Of a DNA stretch of 64,000 nucleotides, positions 8,299-16,841 are shown piece after piece. The translations under genes and the position numbers were made by a program. How positions within the stretch are numbered: position 1 is the first letter of the stretch; every line of letters begins with the position of its first letter. Source of the stretch: Bacillus wiedmannii (GTDB taxonomy: Bacteria > Bacillota > Bacilli > Bacillales > Bacillaceae_G); the NCBI RefSeq assembly GCF_001583695.1, contig NZ_LOBC01000050.1:62001-126000 (forward strand), given 5' to 3'. A model generated the notes under the pieces. That model did not search any database. It saw only the letters and a list, made by a program, of their open reading frames with translations, and was not told the DNA's origin.

Positions 8299-8904
8299 TT
8301 AGTTCACCTTAGCCCCATAACATCTTGCTACTGCAACTGCCTGTGCTATATCTAATTTCACGTTTTTTAAATCAAAACTTGTAAAATCAATTCGATCAAC
8401 TACAGCTCCTCTTAAATCTGCGCCGCTAAGTTTCACCTTACCTAATTGGGCACCTGTTAAATCCGCTTCACGTAAATCTGCTTTTTCTAAATTACATTCA
8501 TATAGGTCAGCTTCAATTAAACGTATACCCTTTAACATTTGTTTACTTAAGTTCGCAAACCTTAAATTCGTATATGACCAATCTCCCGATATTATAGTTA
8601 TTCCGTCTAGATTCGCTTCTTCAAAATCAGAGCCAGTCATTTTACATTCTTCAAACTTCGATACAAATAAATTCGCACCAACAAACTTACAATTTGCAAA
8701 TGTAGTTCCTTGATGGATAGAAGCGTTAAAAAGAGCACCCGTAAAATCACATTCTATGAAATTACAATTTTCAGTAGAAACTTCCGATGCATCTATCCCT
8801 CTAAAACGACATTTTAGGAACGTACAATTTTTCAATTCCTCTTCTTTAATCAAATCATGTTGAAAATCTATTTCTGTATACTCTTTATTTACAAATTCAC
8901 TCAT
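8299..8904 (-). CDS. Pentapeptide-repeat protein (Qnr/MfpA-like fold)
   Basis: A 201-residue protein built largely from A(D/N)LXX pentapeptide repeats (for example CDFTGALFNAS, CNLEKADLREADLTGAQLG, LSGADLRGA), which form a right-handed quadrilateral beta-helix. Some members of this fold mimic DNA and protect gyrase from quinolones, and the length is near that of Qnr proteins. Most pentapeptide proteins have other or unknown roles, so resistance is only a possibility. I chose the ATG at 8902-8904 because GGAGG lies seven bases upstream. The gene stands alone between hairpins. Confidence 0.85.
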   Translation of the reverse strand: MSEFVNKEYTEIDFQHDLIKEEELKNCTFLKCRFRGIDASEVSTENCNFIECDFTGALFNASIHQGTTFANCKFVGANLFVSKFEECKMTGSDFEEANLDGITIISGDWSYTNLRFANLSKQMLKGIRLIEADLYECNLEKADLREADLTGAQLGKVKLSGADLRGAVVDRIDFTSFDLKNVKLDIAQAVAVARCYGAKVN

Positions 8905-8925
8905 AACCATTCCTCCATTTCCTCA

Positions 8926-8958
8926 AAGAAACCTCACTTGAAAAAAGTGAGGTTTCTT
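8926..8958 (-). terminator. Terminator after the alpha/beta hydrolase gene
   Basis: AAGAAACCTCACTT / AAGTGAGGTTTCTT inverted repeat directly past the stop of the hydrolase gene. Confidence 0.8.
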
Positions 8959-8959
8959 C

Positions 8960-9883
8960 TCATACAATATGCCCATCTAACCAAGAAATCAAATCTTGAA
9001 ATACTTCATCTCTATTTACTTCATGGAACATTTCATGTCTTCCATTTTCATATAAACGTAGTGTCACGTCTTTCACACCACATTTTTTATAGTTTTCGTA
9101 TACTTCTTTTACACCTTTTCCCATATCTCCAACAGGATCACGGTCTCCAGAGAATATATGTATCGGAAGGGTTTTTGGCGTTTTCTTGTATTCTTCTAGT
9201 TTATTTACTTCTAATACACCAGAAAATAGTTCTCGATAAAAACTCGTCGTACAAATGAATCCACATAACGGATCCGCAATATATTTATCAACCTGATTAT
9301 TATCTGAAGATAACCAATCAAATTTTGTACGATTTGGTTTAAAGTGTGAATTGAAGTTTCCGAAAGATAAAAAGTTTAGCATCGGACTTTTCGTTTTTTC
9401 CCCGCGTAATTTCATTTCAATTGTCGCTACTTTATGACCGATACTTCCTAAAAGCCCTGGATTTCCACCAGTTCCTGAAATAAGGAATCCATCATATAAT
9501 TCACCTTTAAGTTGTACAGCACGTCTTGATAAAAAAGAACCCATACTATGTCCAAGTAAAAATAACGGGCATGTCTGCTCTTTTCTTATCGTTTCTGATA
9601 CAAAGATAACATCAGAAACAGCCTCACTCCAACCTATATTTGGTTCAAAATGACCGTAATCCTCTTCTCTTTTCACTGTTTTCCCATGACCCTTATGATC
9701 ATGCGCATAAACACCATACCCAGCTTCTAATAAAGCAACAATAAAATCTGTATAAACACCTGCATGTTCTGTCATACCATGTGCAATTTGAATAATCCCT
9801 TTTGGTTCACCTTCTGGTAACCACTTGCGTAAATAAATTTCCGATCCATCCAATGCCGTAACGAAACTTTCCTGTACGTTCAT
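8960..9883 (-). CDS. Alpha/beta hydrolase, monoacylglycerol lipase-like
   Basis: A 307-residue cytosolic serine hydrolase. The nucleophile elbow GHSMGS (Ser113) is followed by the acid in FSGDRDPVGD and the base in NGRHEMFHE, completing the triad. The N-terminal HGMTEH motif and the HDHKGHGKT stretch are typical of the monoglyceride lipase/lysophospholipase group (Hydrolase_4). I place the start at ATG 9881-9883 behind GGGAG. The longer frame adds 16 residues without a site. Likely work: hydrolysis of monoacylglycerol or lysophospholipid. It is monocistronic, with its own terminator. Confidence 0.85.
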   Translation of the reverse strand: MNVQESFVTALDGSEIYLRKWLPEGEPKGIIQIAHGMTEHAGVYTDFIVALLEAGYGVYAHDHKGHGKTVKREEDYGHFEPNIGWSEAVSDVIFVSETIRKEQTCPLFLLGHSMGSFLSRRAVQLKGELYDGFLISGTGGNPGLLGSIGHKVATIEMKLRGEKTKSPMLNFLSFGNFNSHFKPNRTKFDWLSSDNNQVDKYIADPLCGFICTTSFYRELFSGVLEVNKLEEYKKTPKTLPIHIFSGDRDPVGDMGKGVKEVYENYKKCGVKDVTLRLYENGRHEMFHEVNRDEVFQDLISWLDGHIV

Positions 9884-10015
9884 TTCGTCAGCTCCCAACT
9901 CTATTATGTATCTCAAAAAATGAATATCCATTCATTATCCTTATTATGTATTATATGCAATTGCTTTCATTATGACAAATGACGCACTTTTCCAATTAGC
10001 TCTTAAACTAATATA

Positions 10016-10044
10016 TTGACGAACATAAAATAAAATTATATAGT
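10016..10044 (+). promoter_or_regulatory. Candidate sigma-A promoter of the dioxygenase gene
   Basis: TTGACG, 17-base spacer, TATAGT; it ends 43 bases before the start codon. Confidence 0.5.
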
Positions 10045-10062
10045 TACTTACATAAAGTAATT
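10042..10062 (+). promoter_or_regulatory. Inverted repeat overlapping the -10/start region, candidate operator
   Basis: AGTTACTT, five-base spacer, AAGTAATT. The TTACTT/AAGTAA half-sites resemble those reported for HxlR/DUF24-type quinone and thiol sensors (YodB/CatR) in Bacillus, and the downstream gene is a ring-opening dioxygenase. The assignment is an inference. Confidence 0.35.
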
Positions 10063-10087
10063 ATTATATTTTAGGGAGGTTACTATT

Positions 10088-10849
10088 ATGATGCCATCAT
10101 TATTTTTAGCACATGGATCACCGATGCTCGCTATTCAAGATACAGAATATACAAGTTTTTTAAAGACACTTGGAGAAACATATAAACCGAAAGCAATTGT
10201 TATTTTCACTGCTCACTGGGAAAGTGAAGTATTAACGATTTCCTCATCAGATAACGAATATGAAACAATTTATGATTTTGGAGGTTTTCCTCCTGAGTTA
10301 TACGAAATAAAATATCGTGCGAAAGGCTCTTCTAACATTGCATCTATGTTAGAAACAAAATTTAAAAACAAAGGTATTCCAGTCCATCATAATATGACGA
10401 GAGGTTTAGATCATGGTTCATGGACACTCCTGCATCGTATGTATCCAGAAGCAAATATTCCTGTCGTACAAATATCAGTAAATCCTTTCCTTTCTGCAAA
10501 AGAACAATTTAAGATTGGAGAAGCATTAAAAGGACTTGGACAAGAAGATATTTTAGTAATCGGTAGCGGTGTTACCGTTCATAACTTACGAGCACTGAAA
10601 TGGAATCAAACTACACCCGAACAATGGGCAATTGAATTTGATGATTGGATTATAAAACATATGCAGACTAACGATAAAGATGCATTGTTTAATTGGGAAA
10701 ACAATGCGCCTCATGCACAATTAGCAGTACCAAGAGCAGAGCATTTTGTTCCTTTATTTATCGCTATGGGAAATGGTGAAAATAGCGGTGAAGTCATTCA
10801 CCGTAGTTACGAGCTTGGTACATTAAGTTATCTATGTCTTAAATTTTAA
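10088..10849 (+). CDS. LigB/DODA-type extradiol dioxygenase family protein
   Basis: A 253-residue cytosolic non-haem metalloenzyme of the class III extradiol dioxygenase family (YgiD/4,5-DOPA-dioxygenase type), which opens catecholic rings. The N-terminus has the metal-ligand stretch LFLAHGSPM. Further expected ligands are visible in FTAHWES, in GLDHGSWTLLHRMYP and in RAEHFVPLF near the end. The length is typical. The start follows AGGGAGG. The gene is monocistronic, ends in a strong terminator, and has an inverted repeat at its promoter that could bind a redox or quinone sensor. The natural substrate is unknown. Confidence 0.85.
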   Translation: MMPSLFLAHGSPMLAIQDTEYTSFLKTLGETYKPKAIVIFTAHWESEVLTISSSDNEYETIYDFGGFPPELYEIKYRAKGSSNIASMLETKFKNKGIPVHHNMTRGLDHGSWTLLHRMYPEANIPVVQISVNPFLSAKEQFKIGEALKGLGQEDILVIGSGVTVHNLRALKWNQTTPEQWAIEFDDWIIKHMQTNDKDALFNWENNAPHAQLAVPRAEHFVPLFIAMGNGENSGEVIHRSYELGTLSYLCLKF

Positions 10850-10852
10850 AGA

Positions 10853-10887
10853 AAAGGATGAAGCAATCGTTGCTTCATCCTTTTTTC
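10853..10887 (+). terminator. Terminator of the dioxygenase gene
   Basis: AAGGATGAAGCAA / TTGCTTCATCCTT with a three-base loop and a T run. It also lies after the converging MFS gene. Confidence 0.9.
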
Positions 10888-10897
10888 ATTCACTTAG

Positions 10898-12112
10898 TTA
10901 ACTAACTTCCAAATGTTGTTTCTCTGATACTTCTTCGTTCTTATTATGAAAATAAACCCAAATACACGCGATAAATAATAGTGATGAAGTAGAGAAGAAC
11001 ACATATTGGAATCCTGCATGTGCTGCAATTTGCCCCCCGAGTACTGGACCAATCATATTTCCTAAAAACTGAAACGATTGATTATATCCAAATATTCGTC
11101 CTGTAACGTGGGTTGGTGTATGTTGTTTTAGTAGAGTTTGTACGGAAGGTAATAATCCTGCTTGTGCGATACCTAATAAAAATCGAAGAATTAATAGTTG
11201 CCAAGCTGAGGTTACAAATGCTTGCGGGATAAAAATAACTCCTGCAGCAAACAACGCTACAACTAACGTTTTTTGAGGACCGATTTGATCTGATAATCGT
11301 CCTAATCTTGGTGCTGTCAAAATAACTGCTAATCCTGTCGCTGACATAACGGCACCCGCAATTGTTTCAATATGCGCAGTTTGAGGACCAACTAAATTTT
11401 TCACGTACAATGTAACAATTGGCTGAACAGACATATTAGCAAGTTGAATAATAAATGTTGTTACAAATAAACTAATAATTAAATGTTTTGCTGGGACCAT
11501 CGTCCACACTTTTTTAGGTTGTACTTTTTTTGCTTGAGCGGAGTGATTTTCTTCATGTAGGAAGAAAAAAACGATGAGAAAGGAAAGGAATAAAAAAGCT
11601 CCTGTAACAAGAAAAACATGGCGCATTCCAATTAACTCAGACAAATACCCTCCAAGTAATGGACCAAGTAACGAGCCACTCACGCCACCAGTTGAAATTG
11701 TAGAAATTGCCCAACCTGAATGTTCTTTCGGAGTTTCTGCTGCGATGAATGTCATCGCCGTTGAAAGGAAACCAGATACTGCTCCCATCAAAAATCTTAG
11801 TGCGACTAGTTGATACACATCCGTTACAAACCCCATAAGCGTCATAATAATCGCCATACCAAGGCTAGCACGAATAAGCATCAATTTCCGTCCATGTATA
11901 TCACCAAGCTTTCCCCATATTGGTGATACGATCGCACCCATTAAAAATGTTACACCAAATGCAAGTCCCGACCACTGTGCAATACTAGAAGTGCCAGTCA
12001 CACCTAATTCCTCAATATAAAAAGATAAAAAAGGAATTACTAAACTCATACCGGCTGCAGTGGTAAAACAACCTAGCCAACAAATCATCAAATTTCGTTT
12101 CCAGCTGGCCAT
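10898..12112 (-). CDS. MFS multidrug-type efflux transporter
   Basis: A 404-residue, 12-helix major facilitator of the drug:H+ antiporter (DHA1) kind. The loop between helices 2 and 3 carries the antiporter signature (SPIWGKLGDIHGRKLMLIRAS). The second half repeats it as APRLGRLSDQIGPQKTL, and helix 5 carries a GPLLGGYL motif C, which marks exporters. I place the start at ATG 12110-12112 behind GAAGG; the GTG two codons earlier overlaps that site. The substrate cannot be predicted. It converges with the dioxygenase gene and shares its terminator region. Confidence 0.85.
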   Translation of the reverse strand: MASWKRNLMICWLGCFTTAAGMSLVIPFLSFYIEELGVTGTSSIAQWSGLAFGVTFLMGAIVSPIWGKLGDIHGRKLMLIRASLGMAIIMTLMGFVTDVYQLVALRFLMGAVSGFLSTAMTFIAAETPKEHSGWAISTISTGGVSGSLLGPLLGGYLSELIGMRHVFLVTGAFLFLSFLIVFFFLHEENHSAQAKKVQPKKVWTMVPAKHLIISLFVTTFIIQLANMSVQPIVTLYVKNLVGPQTAHIETIAGAVMSATGLAVILTAPRLGRLSDQIGPQKTLVVALFAAGVIFIPQAFVTSAWQLLILRFLLGIAQAGLLPSVQTLLKQHTPTHVTGRIFGYNQSFQFLGNMIGPVLGGQIAAHAGFQYVFFSTSSLLFIACIWVYFHNKNEEVSEKQHLEVS

Positions 12113-12253
12113 TTTCACACCTTCTTTCTTTAGATACCCATTCTACACCCTTTTATATAAAAAGTTTAGTAATTTGCTTTATTTGTAAGATTTACTACAA
12201 AACCCGCTATTTTCTAGTAAAAATCACTACAATCCCACATTTTTTTCATAATA

Positions 12254-12283
12254 AAACCAACTCCACCTAAATGAAGTTGGTTA
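12254..12283 (-). terminator. Terminator of the Clp_N-GNAT gene
   Basis: AACCAACT / AGTTGGTT hairpin with a T-rich tail on the minus strand. It overlaps the stop codon of the gene. Confidence 0.65.
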
Positions 12284-13132
12284 ATAATCCATTATCGGTA
12301 TTAAACGTGCATTACAACATCGCTCATAAAACTCAACTGGACCCGCTTGTCCAATAATTGCATATTCATATCCCTCTTGCTTCATACTATGCAGACTACA
12401 CTGTAACAATTGCTCCCCTACACCTTTCACACGATTTTGTTTCGCTGTGCCCATTGGACCAAACAATCCTTTTTTTCCTCTCACTACGTCATAACAAGCA
12501 AAACCTACTATCACTTCTTCTTGTTCTGCTATATAAATAGGTAAATTTTCTTTATATGTACGAAATCCATACGCTATCGAATGCAGCCAACGTTCACCAA
12601 ATTCCGACTCAACAAAACTTGCTAATTTTTCGAAATCAGAAGAGTTAGCCTTTCTAACATTACAAGTTAAATGCTTATAAGTCGGAATAAAATATTTTAA
12701 ATCGACCGCTAAATCTCTTGGCTCAGCTATAATGCGTAATATGTCTTTATGTATTTGTGGATTTTCAATAAACGTATCCGCGCGAAAGAGTGCATATATA
12801 ACATGTCCTTCATTCATTAATACTTGCTGGAAATGTTTCATACGTTTCTGCGCTATTTGTAAAATTTCTAACACCTTATAAGATAACTTATATTGTCCTA
12901 TTTTTTTATACCCTTGATCCGTTAAATCATCTTGTTTTCGTATTGAAAGTTTTTCTAAAAAATCCGTACTCACGTTACGAAACAAATACATATACAACTC
13001 GCTGCAAACGCCAGTACCTTCTTTACACATACCTATAAACAGATGAGTTGGTTGAATAATATTACATTCTGCCTCTTCTGCTGCAATCTGTAATATGTTA
13101 TGAACACGTTTTGTAAATTTATATTCCTCCAT
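12281..13132 (-). CDS. Clp N-domain fused to a GNAT acetyltransferase
   Basis: A 283-residue two-domain protein. Residues about 1-140 resemble the Clp_N double repeat of ClpA/ClpB/ClpC: FTKRVHNILQIAAEEAECNI then IQPTHLFIGMCKEGTGV for the first half, and LSYKVLEILQIAQKRMKHF then EGHVIYALFRAD for the second. Residues about 155-283 form a GNAT domain with VIVGFACYDVV, the acetyl-CoA loop (NRVKGVGEQLL) and a final GPVEFYERCCNARLIP strand. There is no AAA+ ATPase module. Clp_N domains bind adaptors, substrates or phospho-arginine, so the fusion may direct acetylation to Clp-related targets (inference). The start at ATG 13130-13132 is chosen for a GGAG at good spacing. It lies 18 bases past the DUF554 gene and is probably co-transcribed. 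Confidence 0.8.
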   Translation of the reverse strand: MEEYKFTKRVHNILQIAAEEAECNIIQPTHLFIGMCKEGTGVCSELYMYLFRNVSTDFLEKLSIRKQDDLTDQGYKKIGQYKLSYKVLEILQIAQKRMKHFQQVLMNEGHVIYALFRADTFIENPQIHKDILRIIAEPRDLAVDLKYFIPTYKHLTCNVRKANSSDFEKLASFVESEFGERWLHSIAYGFRTYKENLPIYIAEQEEVIVGFACYDVVRGKKGLFGPMGTAKQNRVKGVGEQLLQCSLHSMKQEGYEYAIIGQAGPVEFYERCCNARLIPIMDY

Positions 13133-13150
13133 ATGTATCTCCATCCCCTA

Positions 13151-13867
13151 CTACTTTACTAGTAAACCGTAACCATAAATAAGTGAAACGATTATTCCAA
13201 CTACCACTATACCTGGCAGTAAATTTGCCACCTTAATTTTAATAACACCAAGTAAGTTCAATCCAATAGCGGCTATCATAATGCCACCTGTAGCTGTCAT
13301 TTCGACTATAAATTGATTCATTAATTCTTTCGGGACCAAACTATTAATTTGTGTTGCAAAAACCGCAATACCTCCTTCGTATAAAATAACTGGAATCGCC
13401 GAAAATACTACACCAATCCCTAAAGTTGTCGTTAATATAATAGAAATAAACCCATCGATAATCGCCTTTGTAAATAAAATATCATGATTTCCGCGAATAC
13501 CACTGTCGAGTGCACCAAGTATCCCCATCGCACCAATTGCAAAAATAAGTGTAGCTGTTACAAAACCTTCTGAAATGCTCCCTTTCCCTTTCGATCCAAC
13601 TTTATTTTCTAGCCAATCTCCTAACAGTTTTAACTTTCCCTCTAGTTGTAGCCACTCCCCAATTACGGTACCAATCACTAAACTTAAAATGACAACAAGA
13701 AAATTTTCACTTTTCAATGCCATTTGAAGTCCAAGTACAGTAACTGCTAAACCGATTGCATGCATAATTGTTCCCTTCATACTCTCTGGAATCCTACTAA
13801 ATAATTTACCTAGTAAAGTACCAAATATAATACAAACCCCATTTACAACTGCTCCTAATATAACCAT
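13151..13867 (-). CDS. DUF554 family membrane protein
   Basis: A 238-residue integral membrane protein with about seven hydrophobic helices and short Gly-rich turns (GAVVNGVCIIFGTLLGK at the start, then SLVIGTVIGEWLQLEGKL). This pattern matches the DUF554 family (YdfK/YqgA), whose transport or channel role is not established. It is the first gene of a likely two-gene unit with the Clp_N-GNAT gene. Confidence 0.85.
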   Translation of the reverse strand: MVILGAVVNGVCIIFGTLLGKLFSRIPESMKGTIMHAIGLAVTVLGLQMALKSENFLVVILSLVIGTVIGEWLQLEGKLKLLGDWLENKVGSKGKGSISEGFVTATLIFAIGAMGILGALDSGIRGNHDILFTKAIIDGFISIILTTTLGIGVVFSAIPVILYEGGIAVFATQINSLVPKELMNQFIVEMTATGGIMIAAIGLNLLGVIKIKVANLLPGIVVVGIIVSLIYGYGLLVK

Positions 13868-14009
13868 TTCTTATTCTTCACCCTTCGAATTCTTTATTTC
13901 TATATTTTGGTTTATTCATTGATTTACAGGTTACCTATATGTTAACTTAATATTGAGAATATTAACAAATGTTTTCCACTACATAAGCCGCAATTTTTTG
14001 TAGCTATAC

Positions 14010-14064
14010 ATAAAATGAAACTTTAATTAGCGCGAGTTTTACTGCCCACTAATTGCGGGATAAA
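14010..14064 (+). repeat. Short bcr1-like element flanked by ATAAA direct repeats
   Basis: The core begins ATGAAACTTTAATTAG and ends AATTGCGGG, and is bounded on both sides by ATAAA. The element at 28385-28500 has nearly the same ends (GTGAAACTTTAATCAG ... TAATGCGGG) and the same flanks. This fits my memory of the B. cereus group bcr1 repeat, a roughly 155-base mobile element with 5-base TTTAT (complement ATAAA) duplications; this copy would be internally shortened to about 45 bases. Its TTAATTAG and CTAATTG arms can pair as a hairpin just before the capA-like gene. Confidence 0.55.
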
Positions 14065-14083
14065 CTCAAAAGGGAAGGTATTT

Positions 14084-15187
14084 ATGAAAACTTTACTAAA
14101 ACGATTTCTGTTAATAGCCTTTTGCATTACACCAATTGTTGTATTAATTAACTACTCTTTTACTTCAAAGGCGAAAGACAAACCCGATTTGCAAAATAAA
14201 TCTAGTAAAACCGCTTCAAAAATTGAAAAGAAAATAGAAGACCCGGAAATTACCCTCACCTTCTCTGGTGATACAATGTTCGATTGGCAATTACGTCCGG
14301 TCATTGAAAAAAACGGAGCTGATTATCCATTCCAACATGTAAAAGAAGAAATAACAAAAGCTGATATTTCTTTCGTTAATTTAGAGTCGGTATTTACAAC
14401 GAGAGAAAAGAAAACTCCTGGACAACTGTTTTGGATTAAAAGTGATCCATCCACGCTTCAAGCCATTAAAAATACTGGATATGACATCGTAAATATCGGG
14501 AATAACCATACACTTGATTACGGGCAAGAGGGATTATTAGACACAATCTCTCATGTGGAAAAATTAAAGTTCCCTTACATTGGAGCCGGAAAAAATGCAA
14601 AAGATGCATATACCGCACGAGAAATGACCGTAAAAGGGAAAAAGTTCAAATTTCTTTCCTTCGTTCGATTTATGCCTGATACGAATTGGGTAGCTGGTGA
14701 CAATAAACCTGGTGTTGCGAACGGATATGATTTAAATCTTGTAACAAAAACAATTAAAGAGCAAAAACGAGATGCAGACTATTTAATCGTCTATATGCAT
14801 TGGGGCGTTGAAAAATCAAATCGTCCGGTAGAATACCAAAAACAATATGTACCTAAAATGGTTGAAGCAGGAGCTGACGCGATTGTCGGGAGTCACCCGC
14901 ATTGGTTACAAGGATTTGAGTATTATAATAAAGTTCCTATCGCTTATTCATTAGGTAACTTTTTATTCCCAAGTTATGTGAATGGGAAAAGCGCCGAAAC
15001 TGGCGTATTAACTTTAACTTTTAAAGGAAAGGATGTCCAAATGTCATTCAACCCTTACATCATTCGCAACAACCAAGTTTCCCCTGTAAATGAGGAAGAA
15101 AAGAAAAAAGCTCTACAATATTTACAAACAATTTCAAATGATGTAGAAATTGATGATACAGGGAACATAAAAAACAAACGGAACTAG
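14084..15187 (+). CDS. CapA-family protein (poly-gamma-glutamate capsule-type metallophosphatase)
   Basis: A 367-residue protein with an N-terminal hydrophobic segment (residues about 7-27) that probably anchors it to the membrane with the catalytic domain outside. The PGA_cap domain follows, with metallophosphoesterase-like motifs in order: FSGDTMFDW, FVNLESVFT, IGNNHTLDYG, YMHWGVE, VGSHPHWLQG and YSLGNFLF. CapA/PgsA proteins take part in poly-gamma-glutamate export, but no capB, capC or capE lies nearby, so this is a stand-alone paralogue of uncertain job, perhaps a cell-wall or capsule hydrolase. The bcr1-like fragment lies just upstream in its leader. A GGGAAGG site precedes the ATG. Confidence 0.85.
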   Translation: MKTLLKRFLLIAFCITPIVVLINYSFTSKAKDKPDLQNKSSKTASKIEKKIEDPEITLTFSGDTMFDWQLRPVIEKNGADYPFQHVKEEITKADISFVNLESVFTTREKKTPGQLFWIKSDPSTLQAIKNTGYDIVNIGNNHTLDYGQEGLLDTISHVEKLKFPYIGAGKNAKDAYTAREMTVKGKKFKFLSFVRFMPDTNWVAGDNKPGVANGYDLNLVTKTIKEQKRDADYLIVYMHWGVEKSNRPVEYQKQYVPKMVEAGADAIVGSHPHWLQGFEYYNKVPIAYSLGNFLFPSYVNGKSAETGVLTLTFKGKDVQMSFNPYIIRNNQVSPVNEEEKKKALQYLQTISNDVEIDDTGNIKNKRN

Positions 15188-15239
15188 ACAACGCAAGATC
15201 TATTTCTCTGTAACATACTTTACAGAATAGGTGATGAAC

Positions 15240-15467
15240 ATGCTGAAAGACTTATTAGAAAATGTAAGTTTGTTAGAGAATATTTATAAAATATCTATAG
15301 CCGTTCTACTTTTATGTTCATTTTTTTCTGTTAGACTTCTAAAAAAAATAAAACGTGAACGAAAGCTTACTACCTTTGAATTTACTATGTATGTAATCAT
15401 TCGTATTGCGATACTCTTTTGGTTATCTAGCTTTCTACTGCTTGAATATGGTGAGTATTTAGTTTAA
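15240..15467 (+). CDS. Small two-helix membrane protein
   Basis: A 75-residue product with two hydrophobic segments (about residues 16-33 and 49-68) separated by a basic loop (LLKKIKRERK). I start it at ATG 15240 because AGGTG lies six bases upstream; the frame opens earlier at a GTG that is part of this site. It follows the CapA-like gene by 52 bases on the same strand and shares the terminator downstream. I do not recognise the family and the function is unknown. Confidence 0.7.
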   Translation: MLKDLLENVSLLENIYKISIAVLLLCSFFSVRLLKKIKRERKLTTFEFTMYVIIRIAILFWLSSFLLLEYGEYLV

Positions 15468-15472
15468 ATATA

Positions 15473-15521
15473 AAAAAGATAGAACAAGCGTTATATTTCC
15501 CCGCTTGTATCTATCTTTTTT
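15473..15521. terminator. Bidirectional terminator between the small membrane protein gene and ilvA
   Basis: Long hairpin: AAAAAAGATAGA and ACAAGCG pair with CGCTTGT and TCTATCTTTTTT. It serves the converging ilv operon too. Confidence 0.85.
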
Positions 15522-15547
15522 ATTTGGATACTAACTCTTTCCTTCTA

Positions 15548-16810
15548 TTAAATAAGCAGATCAAACAAAACAGGGTTTTTATTAAGCTCCACAAATTGAA
15601 TATTATTTTCTTTAAAACGAGTAATTAATTGCTCATAATCTTCTTTATGTTTTAACTCTACTCCGACTAACGCTGGACCATTTTCCTTATTATGTTTCTT
15701 GATATACTCAAAGCGAGTAATATCATCTTCTGGCCCTAATCCTTTATCCAGAAATTCTCTTAGCGCTCCCGAACGCTGCGGGAATTCAATGATGAAATAA
15801 TGCTTTAACCCTTCGTAAATAAGAGAACGTTCTTTCATTTCTTGCATTCTATCAATATCATTATTCCCACCACTTAGCGTACATACAACTGTTTTCCCTT
15901 TTATTTCATCTCTGTAAAGGTCAAGCGCTGCAATAGATAGTGCACCAGCTGGTTCAGCTACAATTGCATTTTTCTTATACAATTCTAAAATCGTCGTACA
16001 GACCTTCCCTTCTGGCACTAAAACAATATCATCAATGACATCTCTACAAGTTTCAAACGTTAACTTCCCTACCTTTTTAACAGCTGCCCCATCCACAAAA
16101 CTATCAATCTTTTCTAATGCAACATTTTCATTTTGAAGAAAAGCTTCTTTCATAGATGCAGCTCCCATTGGCTCTACGCCAATGACCTTTGTAGCAGGGC
16201 TAACACCTTTTACATATGTACCAACACCAGATGCTAACCCACCACCGCCGATTGCTGTAAAGATATAATCAACTGATTTTTCCATATCATGCATAATTTC
16301 AACAGCCACTGTCCCTTGGCCGGCAATTACATACGGATCATCAAACGGATGAACGAACGTCATTCTACTTTCCTCACAATAGCGCTGTGCTTCTTGGAAC
16401 GAGCTATCAAATGTATCACCAACTAATACAATTTCCGCAAAATCACCACCGAAAAATTGTACTTGTGATACTTTTTGTTTAGGTGTCGTTGTTGGCATGA
16501 AGATTTTTGACGGAATCTTCAATAAATTACACGTATAAGCGACTCCTTGTGCATGATTACCAGCACTTGCACAAACAACACCGTTTTGTAATTGTTCTTT
16601 CGATAAACTTTGAATTAAATTGTACGCACCACGAATTTTGAAAGAGCGAATTAATTGTAAGTCTTCTCTTTTGACATAAACGTCACAATCATATTTTTCA
16701 GATAAAACTGTATCACGTTGTAACGGTGTTTTAATAACGATATCTTTCATGCAATTATGAGCCATTAAGATATCTTCAATTTTCACTCTCTCCTTTACCT
16801 TCTGCACCAT
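15548..16810 (-). CDS. ilvA: Threonine ammonia-lyase (threonine dehydratase)
   Basis: A 420-residue cytosolic PLP enzyme that converts threonine to 2-oxobutyrate, the committed step to isoleucine. The PLP lysine lies in RSFKIRGAYN (Lys58), and the phosphate-binding Gly loop is IGGGGLASG. The C-terminal part (about 325-420) is a single ACT-like regulatory domain (YFIIEFPQRSGALREFLDKG), shorter than the two-domain Escherichia coli IlvA and usual for Firmicutes. It is the last gene of the isoleucine operon, 31 bases after ilvD, and is followed by a terminator. Placing ilvA behind Ile-sensing T-boxes fits control by isoleucine supply. Confidence 0.95.
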   Translation of the reverse strand: MVQKVKERVKIEDILMAHNCMKDIVIKTPLQRDTVLSEKYDCDVYVKREDLQLIRSFKIRGAYNLIQSLSKEQLQNGVVCASAGNHAQGVAYTCNLLKIPSKIFMPTTTPKQKVSQVQFFGGDFAEIVLVGDTFDSSFQEAQRYCEESRMTFVHPFDDPYVIAGQGTVAVEIMHDMEKSVDYIFTAIGGGGLASGVGTYVKGVSPATKVIGVEPMGAASMKEAFLQNENVALEKIDSFVDGAAVKKVGKLTFETCRDVIDDIVLVPEGKVCTTILELYKKNAIVAEPAGALSIAALDLYRDEIKGKTVVCTLSGGNNDIDRMQEMKERSLIYEGLKHYFIIEFPQRSGALREFLDKGLGPEDDITRFEYIKKHNKENGPALVGVELKHKEDYEQLITRFKENNIQFVELNKNPVLFDLLI

Positions 16811-16841
16811 TTCATATCATCCTTATCTCTTTTAAATTGGC

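Noticed and set aside
8299-8904. Calling the pentapeptide-repeat protein a quinolone-resistance determinant
   Set aside because: The fold and size agree with Qnr proteins, but most proteins of this fold are not gyrase protectors and no decisive loop could be recognised.
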